From contig OZ025802.1 in the NCBI GenBank assembly GCA_964019425.1, positions 620,001-684,000 on the forward strand: a DNA stretch of 64,000 nucleotides. Direction: 5' to 3'. Position 1 is the first letter of the stretch, and each line of letters begins with the position of its first letter. A model generated the notes under the pieces. That model ran no database searches and had not been told where the DNA came from. It saw only the letters and a program-made list of their open reading frames with translations. Shown piece after piece: positions 54,749-63,359 of the stretch. A program made the translations under genes and the position numbers. The DNA is from Flectonema sp. DT1601 (Eukaryota > Euglenozoa > Diplonemea > Diplonemida > Diplonemidae).

Positions 54749-55180
54749 GATAACGTGCTAAAACAGGATGTCGATTACAATTATGTTGAAGTTAGTTAAG
54801 AAAGAGGGATGAAACTTTGACAATGTAAAAACAGTTACAACTTTAGATATTAAAAACAAAATTAATATCAAGCACTTGACTGAAGAATATTTGTAGTTGT
54901 TAATCAATGAAATATATGTTTAGAAAAAAATAAAACATAAAAGGGAAAATTATATTTTTTGTCATATCAGAAGAGTACTTCCAAAAGGGGTTGAATGTTT
55001 GAATTTGTAAAATGCAACTGTTTTGGATCGCGTTAACATAGCGATTCAAGAGGGGGTGAAAGTTTTGACGATGCAAAAACAGCAATGAAAAAGAATATTT
55101 ATGAAAATTTATGTTTCAAAAAAAAACATAAAAAGGGGGGGAAAAAAAATTTTTTTTGGTATAATTGTCCATGAGACCAG

Positions 55181-55233
55181 GAGTCCCCAAATTACCAGAT
55201 TTGACGTTGTCAAATCTGGTAATTTGAGGGCTC
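55181..55233. other. Near-perfect 25-bp foldback with 3-nt loop
   Basis: Left arm 55181-55205 (GAGTCCCC..GATTTGAC) pairs with right arm 55209-55233 (GTCAAATC..GGGCTC) with two mismatches in 25 bp and a GTT loop. Part of the right arm resembles a sequence near 50,355-50,375. It might be a transcribed hairpin, a foldback element or a chance product of an inverted duplication. Confidence 0.9.
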
Positions 55234-55439
55234 CGAACAAATGTAGTAAAGAAGAAAAGGCAATAAACTTTATAATGCTAATATAAGTAAAAAATATCAA
55301 ACCGAAGAAACAAAAGAATAATTATTAATCTTTACTTCAGAGTACAAAAAAAAAAAACAAGTTAGAGCTAGACAAAGGTGAGAGAAACAAAAAAAAAAAA
55401 AAAAAATAATACGATAAAATAAAATAAAACAAAATAAAA

Positions 55440-55650
55440 AACATTTTTATTTATTTATTTTATTTTATTTTATTTGCGATTTCTCACAGGGTAACTATCG
55501 CAATCAGCAATCGTGAGACTCTCACAGGCGACAAGAGGCGTGGAAAAAAATAAAATAAAAAATGACAACCGAAACCCACCACCCGCGCGAGCAGACTAGA
55601 GACGGCTGATAACGCCGATTATCATCAAGGAGAGGGGGAGAACACGCCAA
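55440..55650 (-). repeat. A-tailed interspersed repeat, long copy
   Basis: This copy shares 'CAATCGTGAGACTCTCACAG', 'ACCCGCGCGAGCAGAC', 'GAGACGGCTGATAACGCC' and 'GGAGAACACGCC' with the other long copies. On the minus strand the tail reads AAATAAAATAAAATAAA. Same orientation as all other copies. Confidence 0.75.
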
Positions 55651-56179
55651 CTGAAGAAAAAATTATAGAAAAGAATAAATAAAGAAGACTAACATTAATG
55701 TAAATAACAAACGATGTTCATAATCATAGAGTCGCAGCAGGAGTAAGCTCCACTGCTGGCGAAATTCAGACAACTATGAAGAACAATTAGGTCTACCACG
55801 GAAAGAATATCAACTATCACTCCTTAACACGTTGCACTTTAAAAACTATTTATAAGCCCTATCACGTGGTCTTCCACATCGACCATTATTGAAGAAAATA
55901 AAACACTCTTTTTCGTCCATGTGTTAGAAAAGTTTCTTCAGCACACAGACTCCCTGCAAGAACGAAGTTTAGCAGCAACGGATTTTCCTACAGCTTACTT
56001 TGATCACAGGTTTTGGGAGGTCAATAGCCCAAATGATTAATGAAAAAGTGGAATAATATACAAAAAGAAAGAAAAAAAAAACCCCCACTTACGATCGAAT
56101 ACTTCGAATATAACTTCTACTAAGCAGCTACAGAATTAATATAACTTCGGGTGAAAAGTGAGAACAAAAGTTCCTTTCA

Positions 56180-56660
56180 AGCGAAATTCGGGGGAAAAAA
56201 AGAGGGAAGAGTTGACTACTTCACACGACATTCACACAACACATCTTTCTTATCTTGGAAAACAAATCCTCTGGTTTAATAGGAACTAGTTTCCAGCTAT
56301 TCACATTTACAGTTGACCACAGACGAAAGTAAACCATAAGTATATATAGCGACCTAGATCCACTTCATGGTAAATGAAGCAGGAACAAACTGCTCACAAT
56401 TGTCATGAAAAAAAAAGAGACAGGGAAAAACAACTCAGGAAAGAATTGATTACTACTTCACACGTCTTTCACACAACACCTAAATACATATCTTAGGTTT
56501 TACATCTTCCTAATCTGGGAAATCAAAACCTCTGATTGAATAGATAATAGTTACCACAGCCATTGGTCATTTACAGTTGACCAGAGACGAAGGTAAACCA
56601 TAAGTAAATAGCAACCCAGATCCACCACAAGGTGGATGAAGAAGGAAGAAACTTCTCATA
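56180..56660 (-). repeat. Tandem duplication of the GST 3' end
   Basis: 56180-56400 and 56440-56660 align over about 220 bp. Shared words are 'TACTTCACACG', 'TTCACACAACAC', 'TTTACAGTTGACCA', 'AGACGAA' and 'GTAAACCATAAGTA'. The right copy contains the coding end of the first GST gene. The left is a decayed relic, so at least one more GST 3' end existed here. Confidence 0.75.
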
Positions 56661-57326
56661 ACATTCCAACGGAGTATCCTGGAAGACCTTGTACAGTGGC
56701 ATCTCCGCTTCGTCGTAATAGTCCTTCACAACTGGAATGCTGGCAATCTTCTTCTTGTGGGCCATGATGTTCTTGAAACCGTCGAGACAGGTGGCCGGCA
56801 CTCCCTCCATGGACCTCAATTGCTGCACAAAAGCGAACGCAGCGACGTCAGCCATAGTCAGGTGGTCGCCCACTGCGTATCCGCTCTTCGATTTCCCAAA
56901 CTTTGCGTCCAACACCTTCAGCCACTTGTGTGAATCGCCTCCCTCGGACACTGCCTTCGAGCGGACAGCATCCCTCTCAGCTCCCTCCGGCATCTTGTAA
57001 GAAGCAGAGATCGGTGCGAACATGTCTCCCAGCATGTCAACGAACTCGTCGACCTCCAGAGACAGAAGAGCGTCCTCCGGGTATAACGCCCGTCCCTCGA
57101 ACTTCGAAATCTTCGACACGTACCTCAACTGTGCCAAGCTCTGTCCGAACACCTTGCCTCCGACATGCAAAAGTGGAAGCTGCTTTGGAGCCACCTCCGC
57201 CTTCATCTTTCCCCATTCCTCTCCAGCCAGTCTCTGGTCTTCAAACTTGATCCCTCCCAGGGTGAGCGCAAGTCTCATCGACTCAGCACGTCCCGGAATC
57301 GGAAAGTAGACAACCTTGATGGACAT
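56571..57326 (-). CDS. Glutathione S-transferase, sigma-like, with hydrophobic C-terminal extension
   Basis: The 251-residue protein opens 'MSIKVVYFPIPGRAESMRLA' with the catalytic Tyr of sigma/alpha-type GSTs (Tyr7) and the glutathione-site 'QSLAQLRYV'. The C-terminal all-helical domain runs to about residue 215. It conjugates glutathione to electrophiles in the cytosol. It is nearly identical to the second copy (58048-58698) up to 'MPLYK'. The other copy stops after 'IFQ', but this one reads on for about 35 residues ending 'LWWIWVAIYLWFTF', a possible membrane anchor. A 3' splice site ('CTCATCTCAG', exon from 57363) is 37 nt upstream. GC content is high compared with the surroundings. Confidence 0.93.
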   Translation of the reverse strand: MSIKVVYFPIPGRAESMRLALTLGGIKFEDQRLAGEEWGKMKAEVAPKQLPLLHVGGKVFGQSLAQLRYVSKISKFEGRALYPEDALLSLEVDEFVDMLGDMFAPISASYKMPEGAERDAVRSKAVSEGGDSHKWLKVLDAKFGKSKSGYAVGDHLTMADVAAFAFVQQLRSMEGVPATCLDGFKNIMAHKKKIASIPVVKDYYDEAEMPLYKVFQDTPLECYEKFLPSSSTLWWIWVAIYLWFTFVSGQL

Positions 57327-57516
57327 TGTTTGGTGTGAAGGTGTGGGTTCTTAGATGAAGTCACTGAGATGAGGGGGGAAAACATGAGGAGAATAAGAAC
57401 ACCGACAAGACAAAACCAATAGAGAGCAAGCGAATTTCGCCTGAACCGCAAACCTGAGTCGGGGCAAAGTCTAATTGAGTCGTTGTCCCCTTCTCTTTGT
57501 GTTTTTGTTTTCTTTT

Positions 57517-57903
57517 TGCCTACCAGACCACACAAAGGCAATCTACTTGGCTATAGCTAGTAGTAAGTCAGCAAGGAAAAGAGAGGGAAATCGACGAGGG
57601 ACCAGAAAAGTCCGCCGGATGAAAAAAAGAAAAAATACCCATGTGAAGGAGCAGCAGGAGGAGGAAAGGAGGATAACCTTCCTCTGTCTCCCATTTCTCC
57701 GTTCCGATGGGGATGTCACAGAAAGAAAACGGCTAAAAAAATTATATAGCTCGAAATTAAATAATAACTAGTTTGAAGCATCGAATTGACAACAATTCGT
57801 AAACAAAAAGAAATGGAATTACTACTCACACATTGAACCCAACATCATCATCATCATCATCATCACCTATCATCCGAAACACTCTGTCTTCCCAAAGAAG
57901 TGC
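57517..57903. repeat. Segment between the GST copies, also present at 48 kb
   Basis: This is the second copy of the duplicate at 47950-48294 (see there). It lies between the 5' end of GST copy 1 and the 3' end of copy 2. The CAT microsatellite and a Lys/Arg-rich open frame are shared. Confidence 0.85.
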
Positions 57904-58047
57904 GTTCCTTTTGCTTGGATCACACAGGTTCGGAGAGGGCAAAAAGTGCAAAGGATGGATGAAGAAGCGGATTATTATATTAAAAGAAAGGAGGAACACG
58001 AGAAACAATCGATCCCTCCTTTACACAACAACAACTAAACGTACAAC

Positions 58048-58698
58048 CTACTGGAAGATCTTGTACAGTGGCATCTTCGGTGTGGCGTAGTAGGCCTTCA
58101 CAACTGGAATGCTGGCAATCTTCTTCTTGTGGGCCATGATGTTCTTGAAACCGTCGAGACAGGTGGCCGGCACTCCCTCCATTGATCTCAACGGCTGCAC
58201 AAAAGCGAACGCAGCGACGTCAGCCATAGTCAGGTGGTCGCCCACTGCGTATCCGCTCTTCGATTTCCCAAACTTTGCGTCCAACACCTTCAGCCACTTG
58301 TGTGAGTCGCCTCCCTCGGACACTGCCTTCGAGCGGACAGCATCCCTCTCAGCTCCCTCCGGCATCTTGTAAGAAGCAGAGATCGGTGCGAACATGTCTC
58401 CCAGCATGTCAACGAACTCGTCGACCTCCAGACACAGAAGAGCGTCCTCCGGATACAGCGCCTTTCCCTCGAACTTCGAAATCTTCGACACGTACCTCAA
58501 CTGTGCCAAGCTCTGTCCGAACACCTTGCCTCCGACATGCAAAAGTGGAAGCTGCTTTGGAGCCACCTCCGCCTTCATCTTTCCCCATTCCTCTCCAGCC
58601 AGTCTCTGGTCTTCAAACTTGATCCCTCCCAGGGTGAGCGCAAGTCTCATCGACTCAGCACGTCCCGGAATCGGAAAGTAGACAACCTTGATGGACAT
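58048..58698 (-). CDS. Glutathione S-transferase, sigma-like, second copy
   Basis: The protein is 216 residues, a normal length for the family, with the same Tyr7 and 'QSLAQLRYV' motifs. Differences from copy 1 are few (for example Arg to Lys in 'EGKALY', Ser to Cys nearby, and 'VKAYYATPKMPLYK' near the end). The duplicated block covers about 56676-57400 and 58048-58780, including the 5' leader and its splice acceptor. The copies are offset by 1372 bp. High identity implies recent duplication or gene conversion. Confidence 0.95.
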   Translation of the reverse strand: MSIKVVYFPIPGRAESMRLALTLGGIKFEDQRLAGEEWGKMKAEVAPKQLPLLHVGGKVFGQSLAQLRYVSKISKFEGKALYPEDALLCLEVDEFVDMLGDMFAPISASYKMPEGAERDAVRSKAVSEGGDSHKWLKVLDAKFGKSKSGYAVGDHLTMADVAAFAFVQPLRSMEGVPATCLDGFKNIMAHKKKIASIPVVKAYYATPKMPLYKIFQ

Positions 58699-59005
58699 TG
58701 TTTGGTGTGAAGGTGTGGGTTCTTAGATGAAGTCACTGAGATGAGAGGGGAAAACTTGAGGGGAATAAGAAACAAAAGCACCGACACATAATAAACATCG
58801 TAGTTGATTGCATTTATTTGTAACATTTATTTAAAAAAATATATAAAAAATGTAAAATAATAAAAAAAAAAAACATAACGATAAAAATTTACTTGTAAAA
58901 GTACTACAAATATTAAGAAGGTGTTAACGAATATTCGAAACGTGTAAATAAGTACTGCTCGGTGTTTGTTATTTAAAAAAAAGATAAAGCGATTTTAAGT
59001 TGTCT

Positions 59006-60508
59006 CTATGAGAGCTTACTTCTCAAACGAATTATTTCTTCATCAAGGTGTTTTACATTTTCTCTCAATCTACAGTTTGCAGACAGAGTTTCTTCTAGTG
59101 CCTTGTTGAGAGTTCTCTTGTCGTTTGTTTTCTTATTTCTAAATAAACCTCCACTAGAAGTGATTGTTGGACTGGTTTGTGGAAGAGAGATGGCATTTCT
59201 AAAAGTCGAAATGTCCGACAATGAGAACTCTTCTATTATTGAAGTCTTAGTATCGTTATCATTTGTAATAGATGAGATTAGTGATTCTTGTTGACAAAGC
59301 ATCTTTTGAAGAGCAGAGTTAAGTTCTTCTGCTGCAGTCACTCGTTCAGACAGAAGGTGGTTCTCATGATTCAGGATATCATCAGTGACAGGCGATGAGT
59401 CCGTCGACGTGGACTCAGATTTTCCCGATCTAACTAAGTCTTGCAACTGCTTTATAAAATCATCTTTTTTTTTAATAACAATTTTTTTTTCAGTTTCCAA
59501 ATCTTGCAATTGCCTATCAACTTTAATTACTTCACTCTTAAGCAGCTCAGATTCACGTACTCCCGCTTGAAGCTCTTTTTGCAGCAATACATTAGCCACA
59601 GACAAGCTACGGCTTTTAACGTGAGACGTGAATTCCATTGAGCTATATAAAATATCTTTTACAATACCTTTGCAATAGCTGTAAGTCTGTTCTGTTTTTA
59701 ACGATGTGATTGTATTGTTTTGATCCGTTAGTTGTTTGTTTAGAGCCTTATGCTCAATTTTAAGTTCATCGTATGATTGTAATTGATGTGTTAGTGTCAT
59801 TATATGTTCTCTTTCGGAGTCTAACTGTTGTTGTTGTTGATTGACTCGGACTCGAACTTGACTGAGTTCGGCTTTTAACGGAGACATTTCCAATTCATAA
59901 TCCATGAAACCATCTTGTTTATGTGTTGCCGATACTAGTGATTCAGAAAGTTGTTGACATTGTTCTTGAAAAACTGATTTTTCAATAATTAAGGCTTGCA
60001 TTCCCTGTTGCAATGCAGTTATTTGTTGCTCAGCTTCCCAAAGGTTGTGTTCATGTGGTCCGAGTAAGCTTATTAACTTCTCACATTGTTCTTTGTAAGT
60101 AACCAGTTGCTCTTCGAGGTTTATTTTAACTGAACTCAGATTTTCATTTTCAATAGTCAAATTCTCAATAACCTCAGTTCTGGGGCTACCCGCCGTTTGA
60201 CTCTCTTCTTCTATTTTATTCCGAGAGTCTACAGCTGTAGGTACAATTGTTATACTAGTTTGTTGTGGTAATGATTGTTTTACGACTTCTTCATGTTTCT
60301 CTGAAGACTTTTTGAGGATGTTGCTGCAGCTGTTTATTGTATTAACCTGCCTCGGTAGTCTTGCTGCTTGTAAAAAACTAATTTGTTTGTTATTTGCAAT
60401 AGGCGCGGACGGGATTAGAACGTCGGTGCTTCTCGTTGTTTGACCATCCCACCGCCAATGTTCGTTTTCATCTTTTTTATCATCAATGCAGTCTGAGTTA
60501 GATTGCAT
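59006..60508 (-). CDS. Long coiled-coil protein
   Basis: The protein is 500 residues. Residues 1-100 are low-complexity. From about 110 to the end it is almost continuous heptad coiled coil with two breaks (about 275-310 and 370-385, the latter Ser/Thr-rich). It contains no motor, enzyme or membrane motif. A strong 3' splice site ('ATATTTTTTTCAG', exon from 60523) is 15 nt before the ATG. It is probably a centrosomal, basal-body or Golgi tether type protein; function unknown. Confidence 0.82.
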   Translation of the reverse strand: MQSNSDCIDDKKDENEHWRWDGQTTRSTDVLIPSAPIANNKQISFLQAARLPRQVNTINSCSNILKKSSEKHEEVVKQSLPQQTSITIVPTAVDSRNKIEEESQTAGSPRTEVIENLTIENENLSSVKINLEEQLVTYKEQCEKLISLLGPHEHNLWEAEQQITALQQGMQALIIEKSVFQEQCQQLSESLVSATHKQDGFMDYELEMSPLKAELSQVRVRVNQQQQQLDSEREHIMTLTHQLQSYDELKIEHKALNKQLTDQNNTITSLKTEQTYSYCKGIVKDILYSSMEFTSHVKSRSLSVANVLLQKELQAGVRESELLKSEVIKVDRQLQDLETEKKIVIKKKDDFIKQLQDLVRSGKSESTSTDSSPVTDDILNHENHLLSERVTAAEELNSALQKMLCQQESLISSITNDNDTKTSIIEEFSLSDISTFRNAISLPQTSPTITSSGGLFRNKKTNDKRTLNKALEETLSANCRLRENVKHLDEEIIRLRSKLS

Positions 60509-60825
60509 TGTTGTTGTTTTTCACTGAAAAAAATATCGAGATAGACAAGACAAAGTAGTGAAAAATAACCTTGCCTACTCGCCTGCCATTTCCAGAGCAC
60601 TGCTACAATCACATACTGGTTCGTCAATGTTATGAAAAAGAAAATATGAAGTTTTTTTTTTTTTTTTTTTTTAATCATCACAATAGTTTACTCTAAAAAA
60701 AATTGAATCTATGCAATAAATAATAATACAAAACACCGTTATTCCGTCACTTTTTTTTTTTTTTTTTTTTACTTTATGTGACAACAAGTGTTATTACAAC
60801 CATAAATACCTTAAAGATTAAATAC

Positions 60826-62346
60826 CTATTGGGGTAACGGATTGAATTGGTCGAATTGAGCTGCCTGGAGTGCGATTTGCCTTCGCAATCGCTGCATCTC
60901 TTCACGCATGATGGTATTTTCAGATTCTGTTTCGTTGTAGTTGTCTCGCAAGTCAGTAGCTTCTCTCGATAATTGCTGGTGTCGTTTCTCAAGAGCATCC
61001 TTCTCGCGGTAGAGTGTGGCTGCAACAGTCTGGGCCTGAATGAGTTCCTGCTTTTGAAGTCGAGTAAAAGGTGGTGGCTGTTGTCCCATTACAGCTCCCT
61101 CATCATAGTTGGCCTTATGACGCCAACGTTCACAGTCAGCTCGGAGTTGATTTAATTTTAATTTGAGTCTATCATTTGTATCTTTCAGAGATTTTGATTG
61201 TTCCTCAGCCTTTGCTAATCTCAACGGGTATTCTCTGGCTTCATCACGTTGACCATTCCATGAAGTTAACATCGTTTCAGCAGAGGTATGCATTTTTTTA
61301 AACACCAAAAACAACTCGGAAACTAACTCTCTCACTTGCTGAGATGTAAAAGGATGACTTGTTGGGTCCTCACTGAACTCAGGAATAGGAATGTCAGAGA
61401 GATCGTTTATACCAAGTTGGATTTGATGAAGTGGTGCAGAACTCAGAGTTGATAATGAGGACTCTACAAGTAGAGTCCTTTGAATTAAGTTTTTCAACAG
61501 AGGAATAGCCTGATATAAATTACGAGAATCCTCAATGACTCGTTGACGAGCTGCTGTTAAGTTGACAGCTAAGGCTCCGCGTTCATGAACGGCAGCCTTG
61601 TGTTCAGATTCTAATTCAGAAAGTTTTATAATTAACTGATGATGGTCTTCTTCCCAATTAGCAGCAGTCCGTTGAAGTGTTTGTTTTGCTTCTTCTCGTT
61701 CAGACTCGATTCGCTTGCATTCTGTTACACCTCTGTCGAGCCAGCCTTTTAAAGCAGTGTTAGAAGACTCCATTTCTCTACCTTGTGCTTCTGTTTGTTC
61801 AAGTTTTTGAACCGTGTCGTGAAGGTCTTGTCCAGTTCTAATGAAGTGATTATTTATTGTTTTCTTTTCTTCGTTGAATATTTGTTGTCTTCGTTCCATT
61901 TCATCTCTCAAATCCTGCGCTTCTTGTTTTAAGTCATGCTCTTTTTCAATCGCTTGTTGAATCTGAGCATCACGAACAAGTATTTCATCTCGCAACCGTT
62001 GCTGTTCTTTTGCTGCATTTCTTGCAGCAATCTCACCTTGTAACTGTTCTTGTTCTAGGTGTCTGTTGACACCTTGGAGTGATGCTTGTAGTTTGGTAAC
62101 TTGATTTTCTAATTCTACCTTTGCTTTTTCTATAGTAATATCATTTGTTACTTTGTTACGGATGGTACTGATCTCACTGTCAATATGAGAGAGTACTTTC
62201 AAATCCTTCTGTTGTCGATTATGAACAGCTAATGCTGCTTCAGATCCAACATGCTGAGGTTGCTGAAGACTCGGTGGTGGTGATGGAGGTCGGGCCTGGT
62301 GATGGTGATGTCCACCTGATGAATTAAACAACGGATCTGACGGCAT
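60826..62346 (-). CDS. Long coiled-coil protein
   Basis: The protein is 506 residues. The N terminus has a histidine run and Pro-rich stretch (about 12-32). Residues about 45-290 and 365-490 are strongly charged coiled coils, separated by a more globular part (about 290-360). No known domain. The spacing to the coiled-coil gene downstream is about 320 bp, and both lie in the same direction. Confidence 0.82.
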   Translation of the reverse strand: MPSDPLFNSSGGHHHHQARPPSPPPSLQQPQHVGSEAALAVHNRQQKDLKVLSHIDSEISTIRNKVTNDITIEKAKVELENQVTKLQASLQGVNRHLEQEQLQGEIAARNAAKEQQRLRDEILVRDAQIQQAIEKEHDLKQEAQDLRDEMERRQQIFNEEKKTINNHFIRTGQDLHDTVQKLEQTEAQGREMESSNTALKGWLDRGVTECKRIESEREEAKQTLQRTAANWEEDHHQLIIKLSELESEHKAAVHERGALAVNLTAARQRVIEDSRNLYQAIPLLKNLIQRTLLVESSLSTLSSAPLHQIQLGINDLSDIPIPEFSEDPTSHPFTSQQVRELVSELFLVFKKMHTSAETMLTSWNGQRDEAREYPLRLAKAEEQSKSLKDTNDRLKLKLNQLRADCERWRHKANYDEGAVMGQQPPPFTRLQKQELIQAQTVAATLYREKDALEKRHQQLSREATDLRDNYNETESENTIMREEMQRLRRQIALQAAQFDQFNPLPQ

Positions 62347-62493
62347 CTTATGAAAAAACCATAACCTGGACTTGGGGATAATTTATTTACTATAAAAAAT
62401 TAAAACATACAAAAAAAAAAAAAAAAAAAGGTTTACTTTTTCCACAATAAAAAATAATCATCGCCATGAAATAACTGTTTAAAAAGCCATGTG

Positions 62494-62970
62494 TCACATG
62501 GATCCCAGAGCACTGAGAGCTGTTTTCATTTTTTTACTCTTCTGAGAAGGTTTCTTCTTTCTCTTATCATTTACAGGAACAGTCGTAGCAGATGGAGTGG
62601 CGACGTTTGTTTCAACTTTAGGCCGTTTGAGGTCTTTTTTATTAGATTCCAAAGGAAGTTTCGTCTTCTCGATAGTAGAAGATGGTGCTGACGGCACGGT
62701 GTTATTATTTTTTTCACTTCCCGCGACTGATGAATAAAGACCAGCTACAAGACTGAGCAAAACAGCGCAAAGCCTAACAGTTCTTCCCATCGCAACTTCT
62801 CTCATTAATGCCTTTCCGGCTTTTTGAAGTTCCTTTGCGCAGGTTTGATTACCAATTCTGTGCATACGTTCAGCCTTTGACGTCACTACAAAAAACTGAT
62901 GAGATCCATAAGCTGCTTTGTTTGCTGCTAAAGTCTTTTGTAGTAGTTCTGCGTCACGTGAAATGTTCAT
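62494..62970 (-). CDS. Small single-pass membrane protein, unknown
   Basis: The protein is 158 residues, with a helical N-terminal region of about 60 residues and one hydrophobic segment at about 66-84 ('VRLCAVLLSLVAGLYSSVAG'). A Ser/Thr/Lys-rich, probably disordered C terminus ends in a basic cluster 'KRKKKPSQKSKK'. An upstream out-of-frame ATG opens a six-codon frame whose stop overlaps the main ATG. 'CATACAG' about 16 nt upstream could be the splice acceptor. Function unknown. Confidence 0.62.
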   Translation of the reverse strand: MNISRDAELLQKTLAANKAAYGSHQFFVVTSKAERMHRIGNQTCAKELQKAGKALMREVAMGRTVRLCAVLLSLVAGLYSSVAGSEKNNNTVPSAPSSTIEKTKLPLESNKKDLKRPKVETNVATPSATTVPVNDKRKKKPSQKSKKMKTALSALGSM

Positions 62971-63359
62971 ATCACCGACTGAGTCATTATTCTATCTGTA
63001 TGAGAAATGACTAAATTGACCAACACAATACGCACTCACTTACTTTAAAAGGACAATCTGAAAAACATGACGACATAAAATGTATAAGGGAAACAGTAAC
63101 AATACTTCCATTAAATAATAATAATAATTAACAAACGCGAAACAATATCTATGTGTAGATAAGAGTGCAGCAATGCCCCACTCCACCAGGAAATTGAAAA
63201 AAATTGAAAGAAGGGGAAAAAAAAAGAAAATAAACAACAAAGGAGTTAAATAATCATACAAACTCCCCTGCTAGAAAATCTAAAAGGAAATAACAACCAG
63301 CACCATCGAAAATGGTACTGTAGTGGACAGTACATAAAAAAAAGGTATATAAATAAATT

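Noticed and set aside
56737-57309. Antisense open frames within both GST genes
   Set aside because: They are conserved between the copies only because the genes are nearly identical; composition is the mirror of the GST codons.
57475-57771. Lys/Arg-rich plus-strand frame, with a sister at 47947-48150
   Set aside because: The similarity is explained by the duplicated DNA segment. Indels change the frame ends and no start context or splice site supports it.
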